Shown here piece by piece: positions 25,186 through 32,643 of a stretch of DNA of 43,350 nt; the first letter of the stretch is position 1, and each line of letters starts with the position of its first letter. Made by a program: the position numbers and the translations under genes. The notes beneath the pieces were generated by a model that saw only the letters and a list, made by a program, of their open reading frames with translations, did not search any database and was not told the origin of the DNA. Source of the stretch: Candidatus Methanoperedentaceae archaeon (GTDB taxonomy: Archaea; Halobacteriota; Methanosarcinia; Methanosarcinales; Methanoperedenaceae); assembly GCA_003104905.1 (NCBI GenBank), contig PQAS01000040.1:1-43350 (forward strand). The letters are read 5' to 3'.

Positions 25186-26270
25186 TGCAGTTGCAGGTTA
25201 AAGCCGTTGAGAATTATCTAAGGGAACTCTACGGGGACTCAAAAGTTACAAAAATCGGAGAACTTGGCGGAATTCCGGTCGAGGTTGAGGAAGGGATAAA
25301 AGGTTTCGGCTATGGCAAACCATATCTCATTGAATTTGAAGCAGGTGGAAAAGCGCACTCAGTAGTGCTTTCTTCAATGCGGATCCAGAAGGGATTCGGA
25401 CATGACCATTTTTCGGACAGGGCGCAAATCCTGATCTGGCAGAATTCGGTTTTCAACAATCTCCCAAAACATGTAAGATCGCTTGACGCAGGATATTTCA
25501 CGAAAGATGGGGAGCTTTTTTCGGCAGGAAAAGCGGAAGAATATTTTATCTTAATGGAAAAGATCGAGGGAAAAGAATATTTCCTTGACCTTGAAAGAAT
25601 AAAAAAGGATGGAAAACTCACATCTCTTGACAGGGACAGGACACTGGCATTATCCTCGTACCTTGCTGATATCCATGCAAATAAACACGATGACAGGGAA
25701 TTATATATCCGCAAAATCAGGGATCTTGTGGGGCATGGTGAATGTATCATGGGATTGATGGACAGTTATCCTGACAACCTTGATTTTGTGAGTCATAATG
25801 ATCTCTGTAATATTGAAAAGAAATGTGTGGATTGGCGCTATAAAATAAAGAGCAGGACAAACCGCCTCTGCATGACGCACGGGGACTTCCATCCATGGAA
25901 CATCATGTTCCGTGAGGGCGCGGATTTCACAGTGCTTGACAGGAGCCGGGGTGAATGGGGTGAAGCGGCAGATGATGTTTCCTCCATAACAATGAACTAC
26001 CTGTTCTATTCTCTCCAGAAATACGGGGAACTAAAAGGGCCTTTTAAGGAAATGTATGAAATCTTCTTCAATAATTACCTTGAAAAAACAGGTGATATGG
26101 AGCTATTGAATGTTATCCAGCCTTTTTATGTTTTCAGATCCGTTGTGGTGGCAAGCCCGGTATGGTATCCCAATCTTGATCCTGCTGTAAGGACAAAGCT
26201 TTTCAATTTCATAAATAATATTCTGGATAGCGAAAAGTTTGATTATAAGAACGTGAATTCTTATTTATAG
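25185..26270 (+). CDS. APH-family phosphotransferase/kinase
   Basis: The 361-residue protein has the choline/aminoglycoside-kinase fold. The catalytic loop is THGDFHPWNIMF (HxDxxxxN) near residue 230, followed by VLDRSRGEWGEAADDVSS, the metal-binding Asp region. The N-lobe includes FEAGGKAHSVVLSS and VEEGIKGFGYGKPYLIE. The substrate is unknown; such proteins phosphorylate small alcohols, sugars, amino-sugars or antibiotics. It begins at ATG 25185 in a TGATG overlap with ahcY (GTG at 25182 is equally possible) and ends eight bases before a CysC-like kinase, suggesting a linked pathway of phosphorylation. Confidence 0.8.
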   Translation: MQLQVKAVENYLRELYGDSKVTKIGELGGIPVEVEEGIKGFGYGKPYLIEFEAGGKAHSVVLSSMRIQKGFGHDHFSDRAQILIWQNSVFNNLPKHVRSLDAGYFTKDGELFSAGKAEEYFILMEKIEGKEYFLDLERIKKDGKLTSLDRDRTLALSSYLADIHANKHDDRELYIRKIRDLVGHGECIMGLMDSYPDNLDFVSHNDLCNIEKKCVDWRYKIKSRTNRLCMTHGDFHPWNIMFREGADFTVLDRSRGEWGEAADDVSSITMNYLFYSLQKYGELKGPFKEMYEIFFNNYLEKTGDMELLNVIQPFYVFRSVVVASPVWYPNLDPAVRTKLFNFINNILDSEKFDYKNVNSYL

Positions 26271-26278
26271 GCATTTAT

Positions 26279-26833
26279 ATGGCTTTTGCAGTATGGTTCA
26301 CGGGCCTTCCCGGAAGCGGTAAAACAGTGATAGCATCTCGAGCCGCTGCCATCTTAAGGAATAAGGGAATTGAAGTAAGGGTGCTGCAGCTTGATGAAGT
26401 ACGAAAAGTCCTGACGCCTGACCCGAAGTATACTGATGATGAGCGAAATATCGTTTATGCATCCCTTGCTTATATGGCAAAACTCCTGACTGAATGCGGC
26501 GTGAATGTTTTTATCGATGCGACTGCAAATAAGAGGAAGTATCGCAATATAGCGCGAAAACTTATCCCGCAATTCGGTGAAGTGTATATTCATTGTCCTC
26601 TCAGGGTTTGCATGGAGCGGGAAGCCCACAGGAGGGCCGCCTTCTCGCCCAAAGGGATTTATGAAAAATCAACAAGGGCAGGTGCCAATGTCCCCGGCGT
26701 CAATGTTGCTTATGAAGAACCCATTAATCCCATTGTCGTAATAGACAGCGACAGAATGAAGCCGGACATGAGCGCTTCGATCGCATCTGATGCTATAATT
26801 TCTTTTTTTGGGGATAAAACCCATGAAAATTGA
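26279..26833 (+). CDS. APS kinase-like (CysC-family) P-loop kinase
   Basis: The 184-residue protein has a Walker A loop FTGLPGSGKTVIASR near residue 7, then LQLDEVRKVLTPDPKYTDDE, VFIDATANKRKYRNIAR and EVYIHCPLRVCMEREAHRR, aligning with adenylylsulfate kinase (EC 2.7.1.25). It is diverged: the LDGDxxR motif reads LQLDEVR, the R..N..R APS-contacting segment is changed, and FTG-IDxPYE reads VPGVNVAYEEP. It may therefore phosphorylate something other than APS. It overlaps the following phosphatase gene by eleven bases. Confidence 0.78.
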   Translation: MAFAVWFTGLPGSGKTVIASRAAAILRNKGIEVRVLQLDEVRKVLTPDPKYTDDERNIVYASLAYMAKLLTECGVNVFIDATANKRKYRNIARKLIPQFGEVYIHCPLRVCMEREAHRRAAFSPKGIYEKSTRAGANVPGVNVAYEEPINPIVVIDSDRMKPDMSASIASDAIISFFGDKTHEN

Positions 26834-27623
26834 GACACTGGTTGAGATCGGTGTTGAAGTCAGGGAGGTCATAAGCTCATTTATCGAGAAAAATGAGGAT
26901 TATGGCGAAATGATAGTCCAGCGCCCAAAGGACATAACCCGCAAAATGGATATGGCTGCTGAAAATGCGCTTGATGCCGCCCTTTTGAAAAAGGGTCTTT
27001 CTGCAAGGATAATTTCAGAGGAGCTTGGAGATCGCATCGTTGGAAAGGAACCTGATTTCATGCTTGTGGTAGACCCTATTGACGGTTCCACAAATGCCAC
27101 CTGCGGAATACCATTTTTCTGCACATCCCTTGCTTATACCGATAAAACTGAAATTGCCACATTTGACGATATCAGCATGGCAGTTATATGCGATATTCAG
27201 GGGAATTCATATTATGCGCAGAAGGGAAAAGGCGCATATTTGAACGGAAAAGAGATCTCAGGGAAAAAACGCGGCACCCGGCCTAAACCGGTAGTATCTG
27301 TTTATTCTTATGGTGTTCCTCATGTCCCGGGGGGTTTGATCGAGCTTGAAAGATCGATAATCGTAAGGGCGCTTGGAAGCATCGCGCTTGATATGTGTTT
27401 TGTTGCTGACGGAACACTTGACGGGATCATTGACACCAGGGGACTTGTGAGCGGTTATGATATCATGGCATCGGCTTTGATCCTGAAGGAATCGGGAGGA
27501 ACCCTGACAGACCTTAAAGGTAATAATTTGACAGATAACGTCCAGGTTACAGGTTTATCCATTGCCGGGACAACAAAAAGCGAACTTCATGATAAGATCA
27601 TAAGAATGCTTGAGGTCAGATGA
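26823..27623 (+). CDS. Inositol monophosphatase/fructose-bisphosphatase-family phosphatase
   Basis: A 266-residue IMPase-superfamily enzyme. The metal sites are EELGD near residue 65, DPIDGSTN near 85 and the C-terminal SGYDIMASALILKESGG. These are Mg-dependent and Li-sensitive phosphatases; archaeal members often hydrolyse both inositol-1-phosphate and fructose-1,6-bisphosphate, and others act on 3'-phosphoadenosine-5'-phosphate. It follows the CysC-like kinase with an overlap and could pair with it or serve the inositol lipid pathway. The ATG at 26823 is preferred over an earlier frame start at 26808. Confidence 0.87.
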   Translation: MKIETLVEIGVEVREVISSFIEKNEDYGEMIVQRPKDITRKMDMAAENALDAALLKKGLSARIISEELGDRIVGKEPDFMLVVDPIDGSTNATCGIPFFCTSLAYTDKTEIATFDDISMAVICDIQGNSYYAQKGKGAYLNGKEISGKKRGTRPKPVVSVYSYGVPHVPGGLIELERSIIVRALGSIALDMCFVADGTLDGIIDTRGLVSGYDIMASALILKESGGTLTDLKGNNLTDNVQVTGLSIAGTTKSELHDKIIRMLEVR

Positions 27624-28021
27624 TAAAGCTCAAAGCGCATATTGTTTCACGGGGAAAAGCAGAAGGTCATGCACTTGTCAGTTCTTCGCCCATCTCATTC
27701 CTTGGAAGCATAGATGTAAAGACCGGTATGGTTGTTGAAAAAGGTCATGAGCTAGAAGGCATAAGCATCAAGGGAAAAGTGCTTGTATTTCCCGGAGGGA
27801 AAGGCTCAACAGTTGGTTCTTATGCTATTTACCAGCTCAAAAAGAACGGTGCTGCCCCCTCGGCTATGATAAATATACATACTGAGCCGATTGTGGCAGT
27901 TGGTGCTATAATCTCGGATATCCCGCTTGTTGACAATGTTGAGCAAAATCCTGTTAATGTAATAAAAAATGGCGATAAGGTTTTAGTGGATGCGATATTA
28001 GGAAGTGTTGAAATTTTATGA
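27620..28021 (+). CDS. Phosphomevalonate dehydratase small subunit (aconitase X swivel domain)
   Basis: The 133-residue protein fits the AcnX swivelling-domain family. Typical blocks are SRGKAEGHALVSSSPISFLG near the N-terminus, VLVFPGGKGSTVGSYAIYQL near residue 55 and AVGAIISDIPLVD near 95. In archaea this subunit joins the large AcnX protein to dehydrate 5-phosphomevalonate to trans-anhydromevalonate phosphate in the modified mevalonate route to isoprenoid lipids. The large subunit is not in the window. It overlaps the phosphatase gene by four bases (ATGA) and the next gene likewise. Confidence 0.88.
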   Translation: MIKLKAHIVSRGKAEGHALVSSSPISFLGSIDVKTGMVVEKGHELEGISIKGKVLVFPGGKGSTVGSYAIYQLKKNGAAPSAMINIHTEPIVAVGAIISDIPLVDNVEQNPVNVIKNGDKVLVDAILGSVEIL

Positions 28022-28239
28022 CTGAAGAAGATAAAGGTTACACTGAAATAAAGATGAGTTCAGGCTGGTTCATGACTATCTCGATGCAGAAAAGCGATAA
28101 GTTCGAGGAAGAAAAAGAATATGTGGAGATAGCCAAGGAAAGAAGCGGTCAGAAGCGGGGAAGGTTTAATATTAATCCCAAATACGTGCGCGCGCTGGGC
28201 CAGGCGCTTGTTAAGTTTGCGGATGAGAATAAACTTTGA
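28018..28239 (+). CDS. Small charged protein of unknown function
   Basis: The 73-residue protein begins by overlapping the dehydratase gene by four bases (ATGA). It has a beta-like N-terminus (IKMSSGWFMTISM), an acidic stretch and a basic segment (RSGQKRGRFNINPKYVRALG) suggesting nucleic-acid or nucleotide contact. No family recognised. It is the last gene of the run starting at ahcY. Confidence 0.65.
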   Translation: MTEEDKGYTEIKMSSGWFMTISMQKSDKFEEEKEYVEIAKERSGQKRGRFNINPKYVRALGQALVKFADENKL

Positions 28240-28255
28240 GAAATAACAATCGATA

Positions 28256-28316
28256 AAACCGCAATGAATAAATCCGGTGCAACATATCTGCGTTTATCAG
28301 CGTTCATCTGCGGTTT
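28256..28316. repeat. Intergenic element: three 10-bp units plus an inverted copy
   Basis: Three tandem 10-base units with a TCTGCG/TCAGCG core occupy 28286-28315 (ATCTGCGTTT, ATCAGCGTTC, ATCTGCGGTT). Their end TGCGGTTT (28309-28316) is the exact inverse complement of AAACCGCA at 28256-28263, so the element can fold into a hairpin with the repeats on one side. It lies between the operon end and the AT-rich accessory island. Confidence 0.65.
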
Positions 28317-28371
28317 AAATAAATCTCAAAAGACATGACAAGTTACAATATAAAGTTCGACAAGGAACTTA

Positions 28372-28824
28372 TTATTTTTCAAGCATCTCATTGTATTTCC
28401 TGAATTTTTCGCAGATTACATCTATCTGGCTTTTTGCATCCTGAGTCCACCCGGAATCATGATTATTCGGAGTTGAATTTATGAACTCTTTGCATAATAC
28501 TTTTATTGAGTTACCTATATTGTTTTTTCGGAAATCCCCCTCATTTTTAGAGATTAAACTATAGCTCTCTTTGCAAGCATTTATCAAATCTTTTTCATAA
28601 TCGATAGATGGGATAGACCTGCATTTAAACAATTCCCAGCTTGAACAAAAATCATCAATATGCGACCTCAAAGTCTCATTGTTCTCTTTTCTGATATCCC
28701 GTTTGGATTTCCAGCTATAATAAGGCTCAGCTAATATATTACGGATTACCTCAGAAAAGGCACTTGTGACACTCCCCACAAAAATGATAGCTGCGCCTAA
28801 TAAAAGGCTGAATACATCAATCAT
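28372..28824 (-). CDS. Hypothetical protein with N-terminal membrane helix
   Basis: The 150-residue protein starts MIDVFSLLLGAAIIFVGSVT, a single membrane segment, followed by a soluble helical domain rich in Cys and charged residues (four Cys between ~60 and 115 and one near the end). No known motif was found. Its start overlaps the stop of the ribbon-helix-helix gene by four bases, so the two are co-expressed. It could be a membrane-acting toxin or effector controlled by that repressor, but this is inference. The gene is AT-rich compared with the flanking operons. Confidence 0.65.
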   Translation of the reverse strand: MIDVFSLLLGAAIIFVGSVTSAFSEVIRNILAEPYYSWKSKRDIRKENNETLRSHIDDFCSSWELFKCRSIPSIDYEKDLINACKESYSLISKNEGDFRKNNIGNSIKVLCKEFINSTPNNHDSGWTQDAKSQIDVICEKFRKYNEMLEK

Positions 28825-29018
28825 TTATGGGCTTCTACAAGGCATTTTAAAGATTCTTTTGCTAATTCTAATGAGTTGTCGTCATCCTTGACAATCTTGA
28901 AGCCTTTGAGTTTAAGTTCGATCTGCCTGCTTACAGGTATCCCTGTCTTGTCTCGGATTTCTTCCATTCTCTTGGCCACGTCTTCATCTACCTGAACACA
29001 TATCTGGCGTTTTGCCAT
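28821..29018 (-). CDS. Ribbon-helix-helix (CopG/Arc-like) DNA-binding protein
   Basis: The 65-residue protein has the RHH layout: a beta strand (RQICVQVDEDVAKRMEEIR), then a turn with TGIPVSRQIE and a second helix (LKLKGFKI). Such dimers bind palindromic operators and often act as antitoxins or autoregulators. GAGGTAA precedes its ATG. It is followed by the membrane-anchored hypothetical protein in a four-base overlap, the common layout of a regulator-effector pair. Confidence 0.78.
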   Translation of the reverse strand: MAKRQICVQVDEDVAKRMEEIRDKTGIPVSRQIELKLKGFKIVKDDDNSLELAKESLKCLVEAHK

Positions 29019-29149
29019 GTTGATTACCTCAATTAATCCAATGGTAACTAATTGTATTTAATGTTATTGAAGTGCAAGGCAGCACTAATAAGACCCTGAT
29101 AAGTCTTCTTCCTTATGTGCTTTTTAAAATCATTCTTGGAAGTTATAAA

Positions 29150-29905
29150 TTACAACTCCTGTGCAGGTGGAAGACTTGGCAAAATTGTTTCTTTGAACTC
29201 TCCATTAACTTGATTTACAAAGTGGTTATATCTTTTTTCAAAATCATCGTAATATCCCATAGCAGTTTTCCAATCTTTTTTTATTTCTTCACTTATTTTA
29301 ATTTCACCATTTTTGTTAATACGATAAATATTTGTTAGAGGTTCTGATATGCAAATCCTGTGGTATCCGCTTACCATTGAACCAAAATCTTCTAACAGGG
29401 TAGAAAAACTATTGAAATCTATTTTTCTTTTAAAATAGCCATACCACCTATTCCAAAAGGTAAAATGTTCTCTTATTAAGGCAATCTGTGGTTCAGGGAG
29501 AGATTGAAATTCTTTATGCTCTTTCTTTAGTCTATCAACGATATTATAGAATGTGTATTTTGAATGAGTAATATCTGAATCAGTTGATGAGATTGTCATG
29601 AAGCTATTTACAAAGTTCTCTTGTTTGAATATTTGGAAGAACTTTTTAGCTAAAATATTGCGTCTTCTTATACCGTTTCTGTTTTTAATGAGTTCAAGAA
29701 GCGGTGAGATCCACAACAATACAAGCAACATAATGATTATCGATGGAATCGCAATATATATCGACCACTGTGGAAGGCTTGAATATGAAAAAATTATACC
29801 TATACTAAGTGCTCCCAAGGTGCCGAATATCGTAATTAAAGCCGCGTTTCCTATTCTCGATTTATTAATTTCTCTATTTAATAACGCTTCTTCAAATGTT
29901 CTAAT
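29150..29905 (-). CDS. Hypothetical membrane protein, probable ATT start
   Basis: Two hydrophobic segments (ALITIFGTLGALSIGIIFSY and IYIAIPSIIIMLLVLLWI) form an N-terminal hairpin, followed by ~180 soluble residues rich in aromatic and charged residues (for example FTFWNRWYGYFKRKID). No family recognised. A TTG at 29818 is the first canonical start but cuts the first membrane helix. The frame is open to a TAA at 29906-29908; directly after it is ATT (29905-29903) with GGTGAG five bases upstream. I therefore propose initiation at ATT, giving 251 residues. The gene is AT-rich and lies in the accessory island. Confidence 0.62.
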   Translation of the reverse strand: MRTFEEALLNREINKSRIGNAALITIFGTLGALSIGIIFSYSSLPQWSIYIAIPSIIIMLLVLLWISPLLELIKNRNGIRRRNILAKKFFQIFKQENFVNSFMTISSTDSDITHSKYTFYNIVDRLKKEHKEFQSLPEPQIALIREHFTFWNRWYGYFKRKIDFNSFSTLLEDFGSMVSGYHRICISEPLTNIYRINKNGEIKISEEIKKDWKTAMGYYDDFEKRYNHFVNQVNGEFKETILPSLPPAQEL

Positions 29906-29966
29906 TTAGCTCACCTTTCACCTTTTTGATCCTGCACTAATGCGCTTTTATTCAAATCAATAAGTT

Positions 29967-30377
29967 TTAATTTTCATTTTCATCGCTTGTTTCTTTTATC
30001 ATAGGTCTGGCTAATGGGGGAACAATTGTGGATTTTGAAATGGGAATTTGATTTGACTTTTTTGAGGGTGGCTTGTCTCTTAAATTAATCAACTTTGTTT
30101 TTCTTTTGCGGAATTTTTTAATATCATCGTTGAAATCCTCAATGTAGGCATTGATTTTTATTGCCTTCTTATGAAGCGGGGGCAGTTTTTCAATCTTCAA
30201 AATCTGTTTTGCTTTTTTAATCTGTTCTTTTGTTACAGCAATATCAATATTAATTTGTTCAATAAATTGGGGTATCATCTGGGGAGATAAATTATATGTC
30301 CCTGTTTTAATAAAATTCTTGTACTGGATCAAAAAAAGATTTGCTAGCGGTCTGAATTGGATTTTTTCTGCCGTCAT
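29967..30377 (-). CDS. Hypothetical basic protein, 136 residues
   Basis: A highly basic, mostly helical protein (KEQIKKAKQILKIEKLPPLH, DDIKKFRKRKTKLINLRDKP) with a disordered Pro/Ser-rich tail. No recognised domain. It starts three bases after the ribbon-helix-helix gene, so the two form an operon; a toxin, nuclease accessory or DNA-binding role is possible but not shown by motifs. Confidence 0.6.
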   Translation of the reverse strand: MTAEKIQFRPLANLFLIQYKNFIKTGTYNLSPQMIPQFIEQINIDIAVTKEQIKKAKQILKIEKLPPLHKKAIKINAYIEDFNDDIKKFRKRKTKLINLRDKPPSKKSNQIPISKSTIVPPLARPMIKETSDENEN

Positions 30378-30380
30378 ATT

Positions 30381-30614
30381 TCACCTTTTTTTATTTGATG
30401 ATGTTTTACCAAGGCTTTCAGCTATTGCCAAGCCTAAGTCCTTAGATGGTTGAATATAATTCGTTCGTGCAATGGGCTTTTCACCTTCAATTAATTGTTG
30501 AAGGACAAATTCAATAGCATGAGTTCTATTTGCAAATCGCTTTTTTTCAATCTGTGTATCCACCCATTTTAACATATCTTCATCAAGAGCAATACTGGTT
30601 TTGATTTTAGCCAT
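30381..30614 (-). CDS. Ribbon-helix-helix transcription regulator/antitoxin-like protein
   Basis: The 77-residue protein begins with a classic RHH pattern: KIKTSIALDEDMLKWVDTQI, then KKRFANRTHAIEFVLQQLIE. The strand-helix-(NRTHAIEF)-helix layout is typical of CopG/ParD-type regulators. It is followed by a 136-residue protein after three bases. Upstream (30620-30700) are repeated ATACC/GGTAT pieces that could be its operator. Confidence 0.8.
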   Translation of the reverse strand: MAKIKTSIALDEDMLKWVDTQIEKKRFANRTHAIEFVLQQLIEGEKPIARTNYIQPSKDLGLAIAESLGKTSSNKKR

Positions 30615-30765
30615 ACTTCACATTACCCTATAATACCACAAAGTATTTAATAATCCAATACCCCATTATACCTAATTGTACTTTATTGAGGTATGGTTTA
30701 AGGAAAGTGATTAACATGGCAATACTTGAATCCAGAAATGAGAGAGTAAAATAGAAAGGTACATT

Positions 30766-30772
30766 TTTATAA
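30766..30772 (+). promoter_or_regulatory. TATA box of the C1/cofactor operon
   Basis: TTTATAA is centred about 28 bases before the GTG at 30797, the spacing for a leaderless archaeal transcript. It lies after the AT-rich accessory island. Confidence 0.55.
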
Positions 30773-30796
30773 CTGCACAAAGTATTAGGTTAAAAC

Positions 30797-32023
30797 GTGA
30801 TAGAAAAAACCATTGCAGGATTGAAAGTAGGGGACGATCAGCCTGTAAGGATAATGGGAGTAATAAATCTCAGTAAAGAGTCTTTTTATAAAAATTCAGT
30901 GGTTTCATCGGAAAATGTGCACGATACTGCTATAAAGATGATTAATGAAGGCGCTGATCTTATCGACATCGGAGCTCGTTCAACCTGGCCTCTTGCGGGT
31001 AAAATATCAAAAGATGAGGAACGCAACCGCCTGATCCCTGCCATAAGAGCACTTGCGGGCATTCCTGTGCTTATATCCGTGGATACAATGTTTTCTGACA
31101 TAGCAGACGAAGCACTTGCCGCAGGCGCTAATATCATAAATGATGTGAGCGGCTTCACAACTGATGCAAAAATGATGGACGTGGCGGCAAAATACGCCTG
31201 CCCGGTAATATTGATGGCCAGTAATAATATTCCAGGCGACCCTGTGGGAATGGATGCCATAATGGAATCCCTTGGAAGAATAATTGAACGCGCCCAGGAT
31301 AATGGGATTTCACCGGATTCTATTATAATTGATCCTGCTATCGGGAAATGGACTCCTGAAAAACTTGCGATCTATGATTATGAAACCATTGATAATATCG
31401 CAAGGCTTCGGGTCTTCAAGAAACCCATACTGGCAGCGATATCCAGAAAATCCTTCATTGGTGATACACTGAATAAACCTGCAGCTGAAAGGCTCTATGG
31501 AAGCATTGCCGCAACAGCGATCGCAGTAAGAAATGGAGCGCATATTATAAGGACACATGATGTTGCCCCAACACTTGATGCCGTAAGGGTAGCAGAAGCA
31601 GCAAGAGCAAGGAGCTCCTCAGTCAGGTCAGGAACAATTGAAGCGGAATTGCTTGATATCAAAAATATTGAGGATTGCCGCAAAGCAATGCTCTCGATCG
31701 GGGTTACATCAAATGGAAGCCAGATAATGAAGAAAAAGACCCTGGTATATAATATCCTGATCAATAATATAAGCACGGCGGAAGCATTGATAGTCAAGCA
31801 GGAGATGCTGGCAAGAGGAGGAGATGCGGCTCTTCCGCGTGATGCGGTATCACATGAAACCCAGAAAGTGAGCCTTATCATTTCCGGGACTCATCTCCAG
31901 GTTGAACGCCTCATAAATAAAATACGCCGGCAGGTAAGAGAGCTTCCCTTAATTGCAGATATGCTGACCGAATTGATGAATAAGAATAACGATACTGTTT
32001 TTAGATATTCAAGATCAAAATGA
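30797..32023 (+). CDS. Archaeal dihydropteroate synthase-like protein
   Basis: The 408-residue protein has a pterin-binding TIM barrel in residues ~10-265: MGVINLSKESFY, GADLIDIGARSTWP (DHPS loop signature), ISVDTMFSDIADEALAAGAN, NDVSGF and AISRKSFIGD. A C-terminal domain of ~130 residues is extra compared with bacterial DHPS and typical of the archaeal protein thought to work in tetrahydromethanopterin synthesis. It is probably not a sulfonamide-type folate enzyme. The start is GTG with a leaderless promoter. The stop overlaps metV by four bases. Confidence 0.85.
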   Translation: MIEKTIAGLKVGDDQPVRIMGVINLSKESFYKNSVVSSENVHDTAIKMINEGADLIDIGARSTWPLAGKISKDEERNRLIPAIRALAGIPVLISVDTMFSDIADEALAAGANIINDVSGFTTDAKMMDVAAKYACPVILMASNNIPGDPVGMDAIMESLGRIIERAQDNGISPDSIIIDPAIGKWTPEKLAIYDYETIDNIARLRVFKKPILAAISRKSFIGDTLNKPAAERLYGSIAATAIAVRNGAHIIRTHDVAPTLDAVRVAEAARARSSSVRSGTIEAELLDIKNIEDCRKAMLSIGVTSNGSQIMKKKTLVYNILINNISTAEALIVKQEMLARGGDAALPRDAVSHETQKVSLIISGTHLQVERLINKIRRQVRELPLIADMLTELMNKNNDTVFRYSRSK

Positions 32024-32643
32024 TAATTTCAAGGCAAAAAGAATTTAATGATATATTGCAGATGCTTGCTGAAAAAAATGTTTTCATAATCGGATGCGGC
32101 AAATGCGCAAAAAAACAGCGTGTTGGGGGGGAACCTGAAGTAAAGGATATGAAGAACCGATTGGAAGCTGCAGGAAAAAATATTACCGGATGGACTGTTT
32201 TAAGTTCTGCATGCAGCATCCGTTCCTGGGAGGAAGTGTTGTCTGTGAATCTGGAAATCGAAAAGTCAGACGCTCTTCTTGTAATGTCATGCGGGGGAGG
32301 CGTTTCCGTGATTTCAGGATTTGCAGGTAAAGAGGTATATCCGGCTCTTGATACTGTATCCCTTGGAGGAGTAGTATGTAACGAAGTGGTGACAGAACAA
32401 TGCGGCATGTGCGGGGATTGCACAATATGGTTATATGGAGGGATATGCCCCGTAATACAGTGTGCAAAAGGCTTATTGAATGGACCATGCGGAGGCGCAG
32501 TTGAAGGAAAATGTGAGATCGATGAACGCTTGTGCGCCTGGGATAAGATATTTGAAAGATTAAAAGAGCACAAAAAACTTCAAAATCTGGAAAAGATCAA
32601 TGAGCCAAAAAATTATATGAAAAAAGTAAGGGTGAAACCTTGA
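32020..32643 (+). CDS. metV: MetV-like zinc/Fe-S subunit of methylene-tetrahydropterin reductase
   Basis: The 207-residue protein matches the MetF-partner C-terminal family (MetV): IIGCGKCAKKQRVGGEPEV near residue 24, SSACSIRSW, MSCGGGVSVI and the cysteine-rich EQCGMCGDCTIWLYGGICP with GPCGGAVEGKCE. In acetogens MetV binds clusters and feeds electrons to MetF. At least ten Cys are arranged to hold Fe-S or Zn. It overlaps both neighbours, the DHPS-like gene (ATGA) and metF (TTGA), so the subunits should be made together. Confidence 0.87.
   Translation: MIISRQKEFNDILQMLAEKNVFIIGCGKCAKKQRVGGEPEVKDMKNRLEAAGKNITGWTVLSSACSIRSWEEVLSVNLEIEKSDALLVMSCGGGVSVISGFAGKEVYPALDTVSLGGVVCNEVVTEQCGMCGDCTIWLYGGICPVIQCAKGLLNGPCGGAVEGKCEIDERLCAWDKIFERLKEHKKLQNLEKINEPKNYMKKVRVKP

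Noticed and set aside
30620-30700. Operator array for the RHH protein (ATACC/GGTAT pieces)
   Set aside because: The pieces are short, irregularly spaced and in AT-rich DNA, so I mention them only with the gene and do not call a site.
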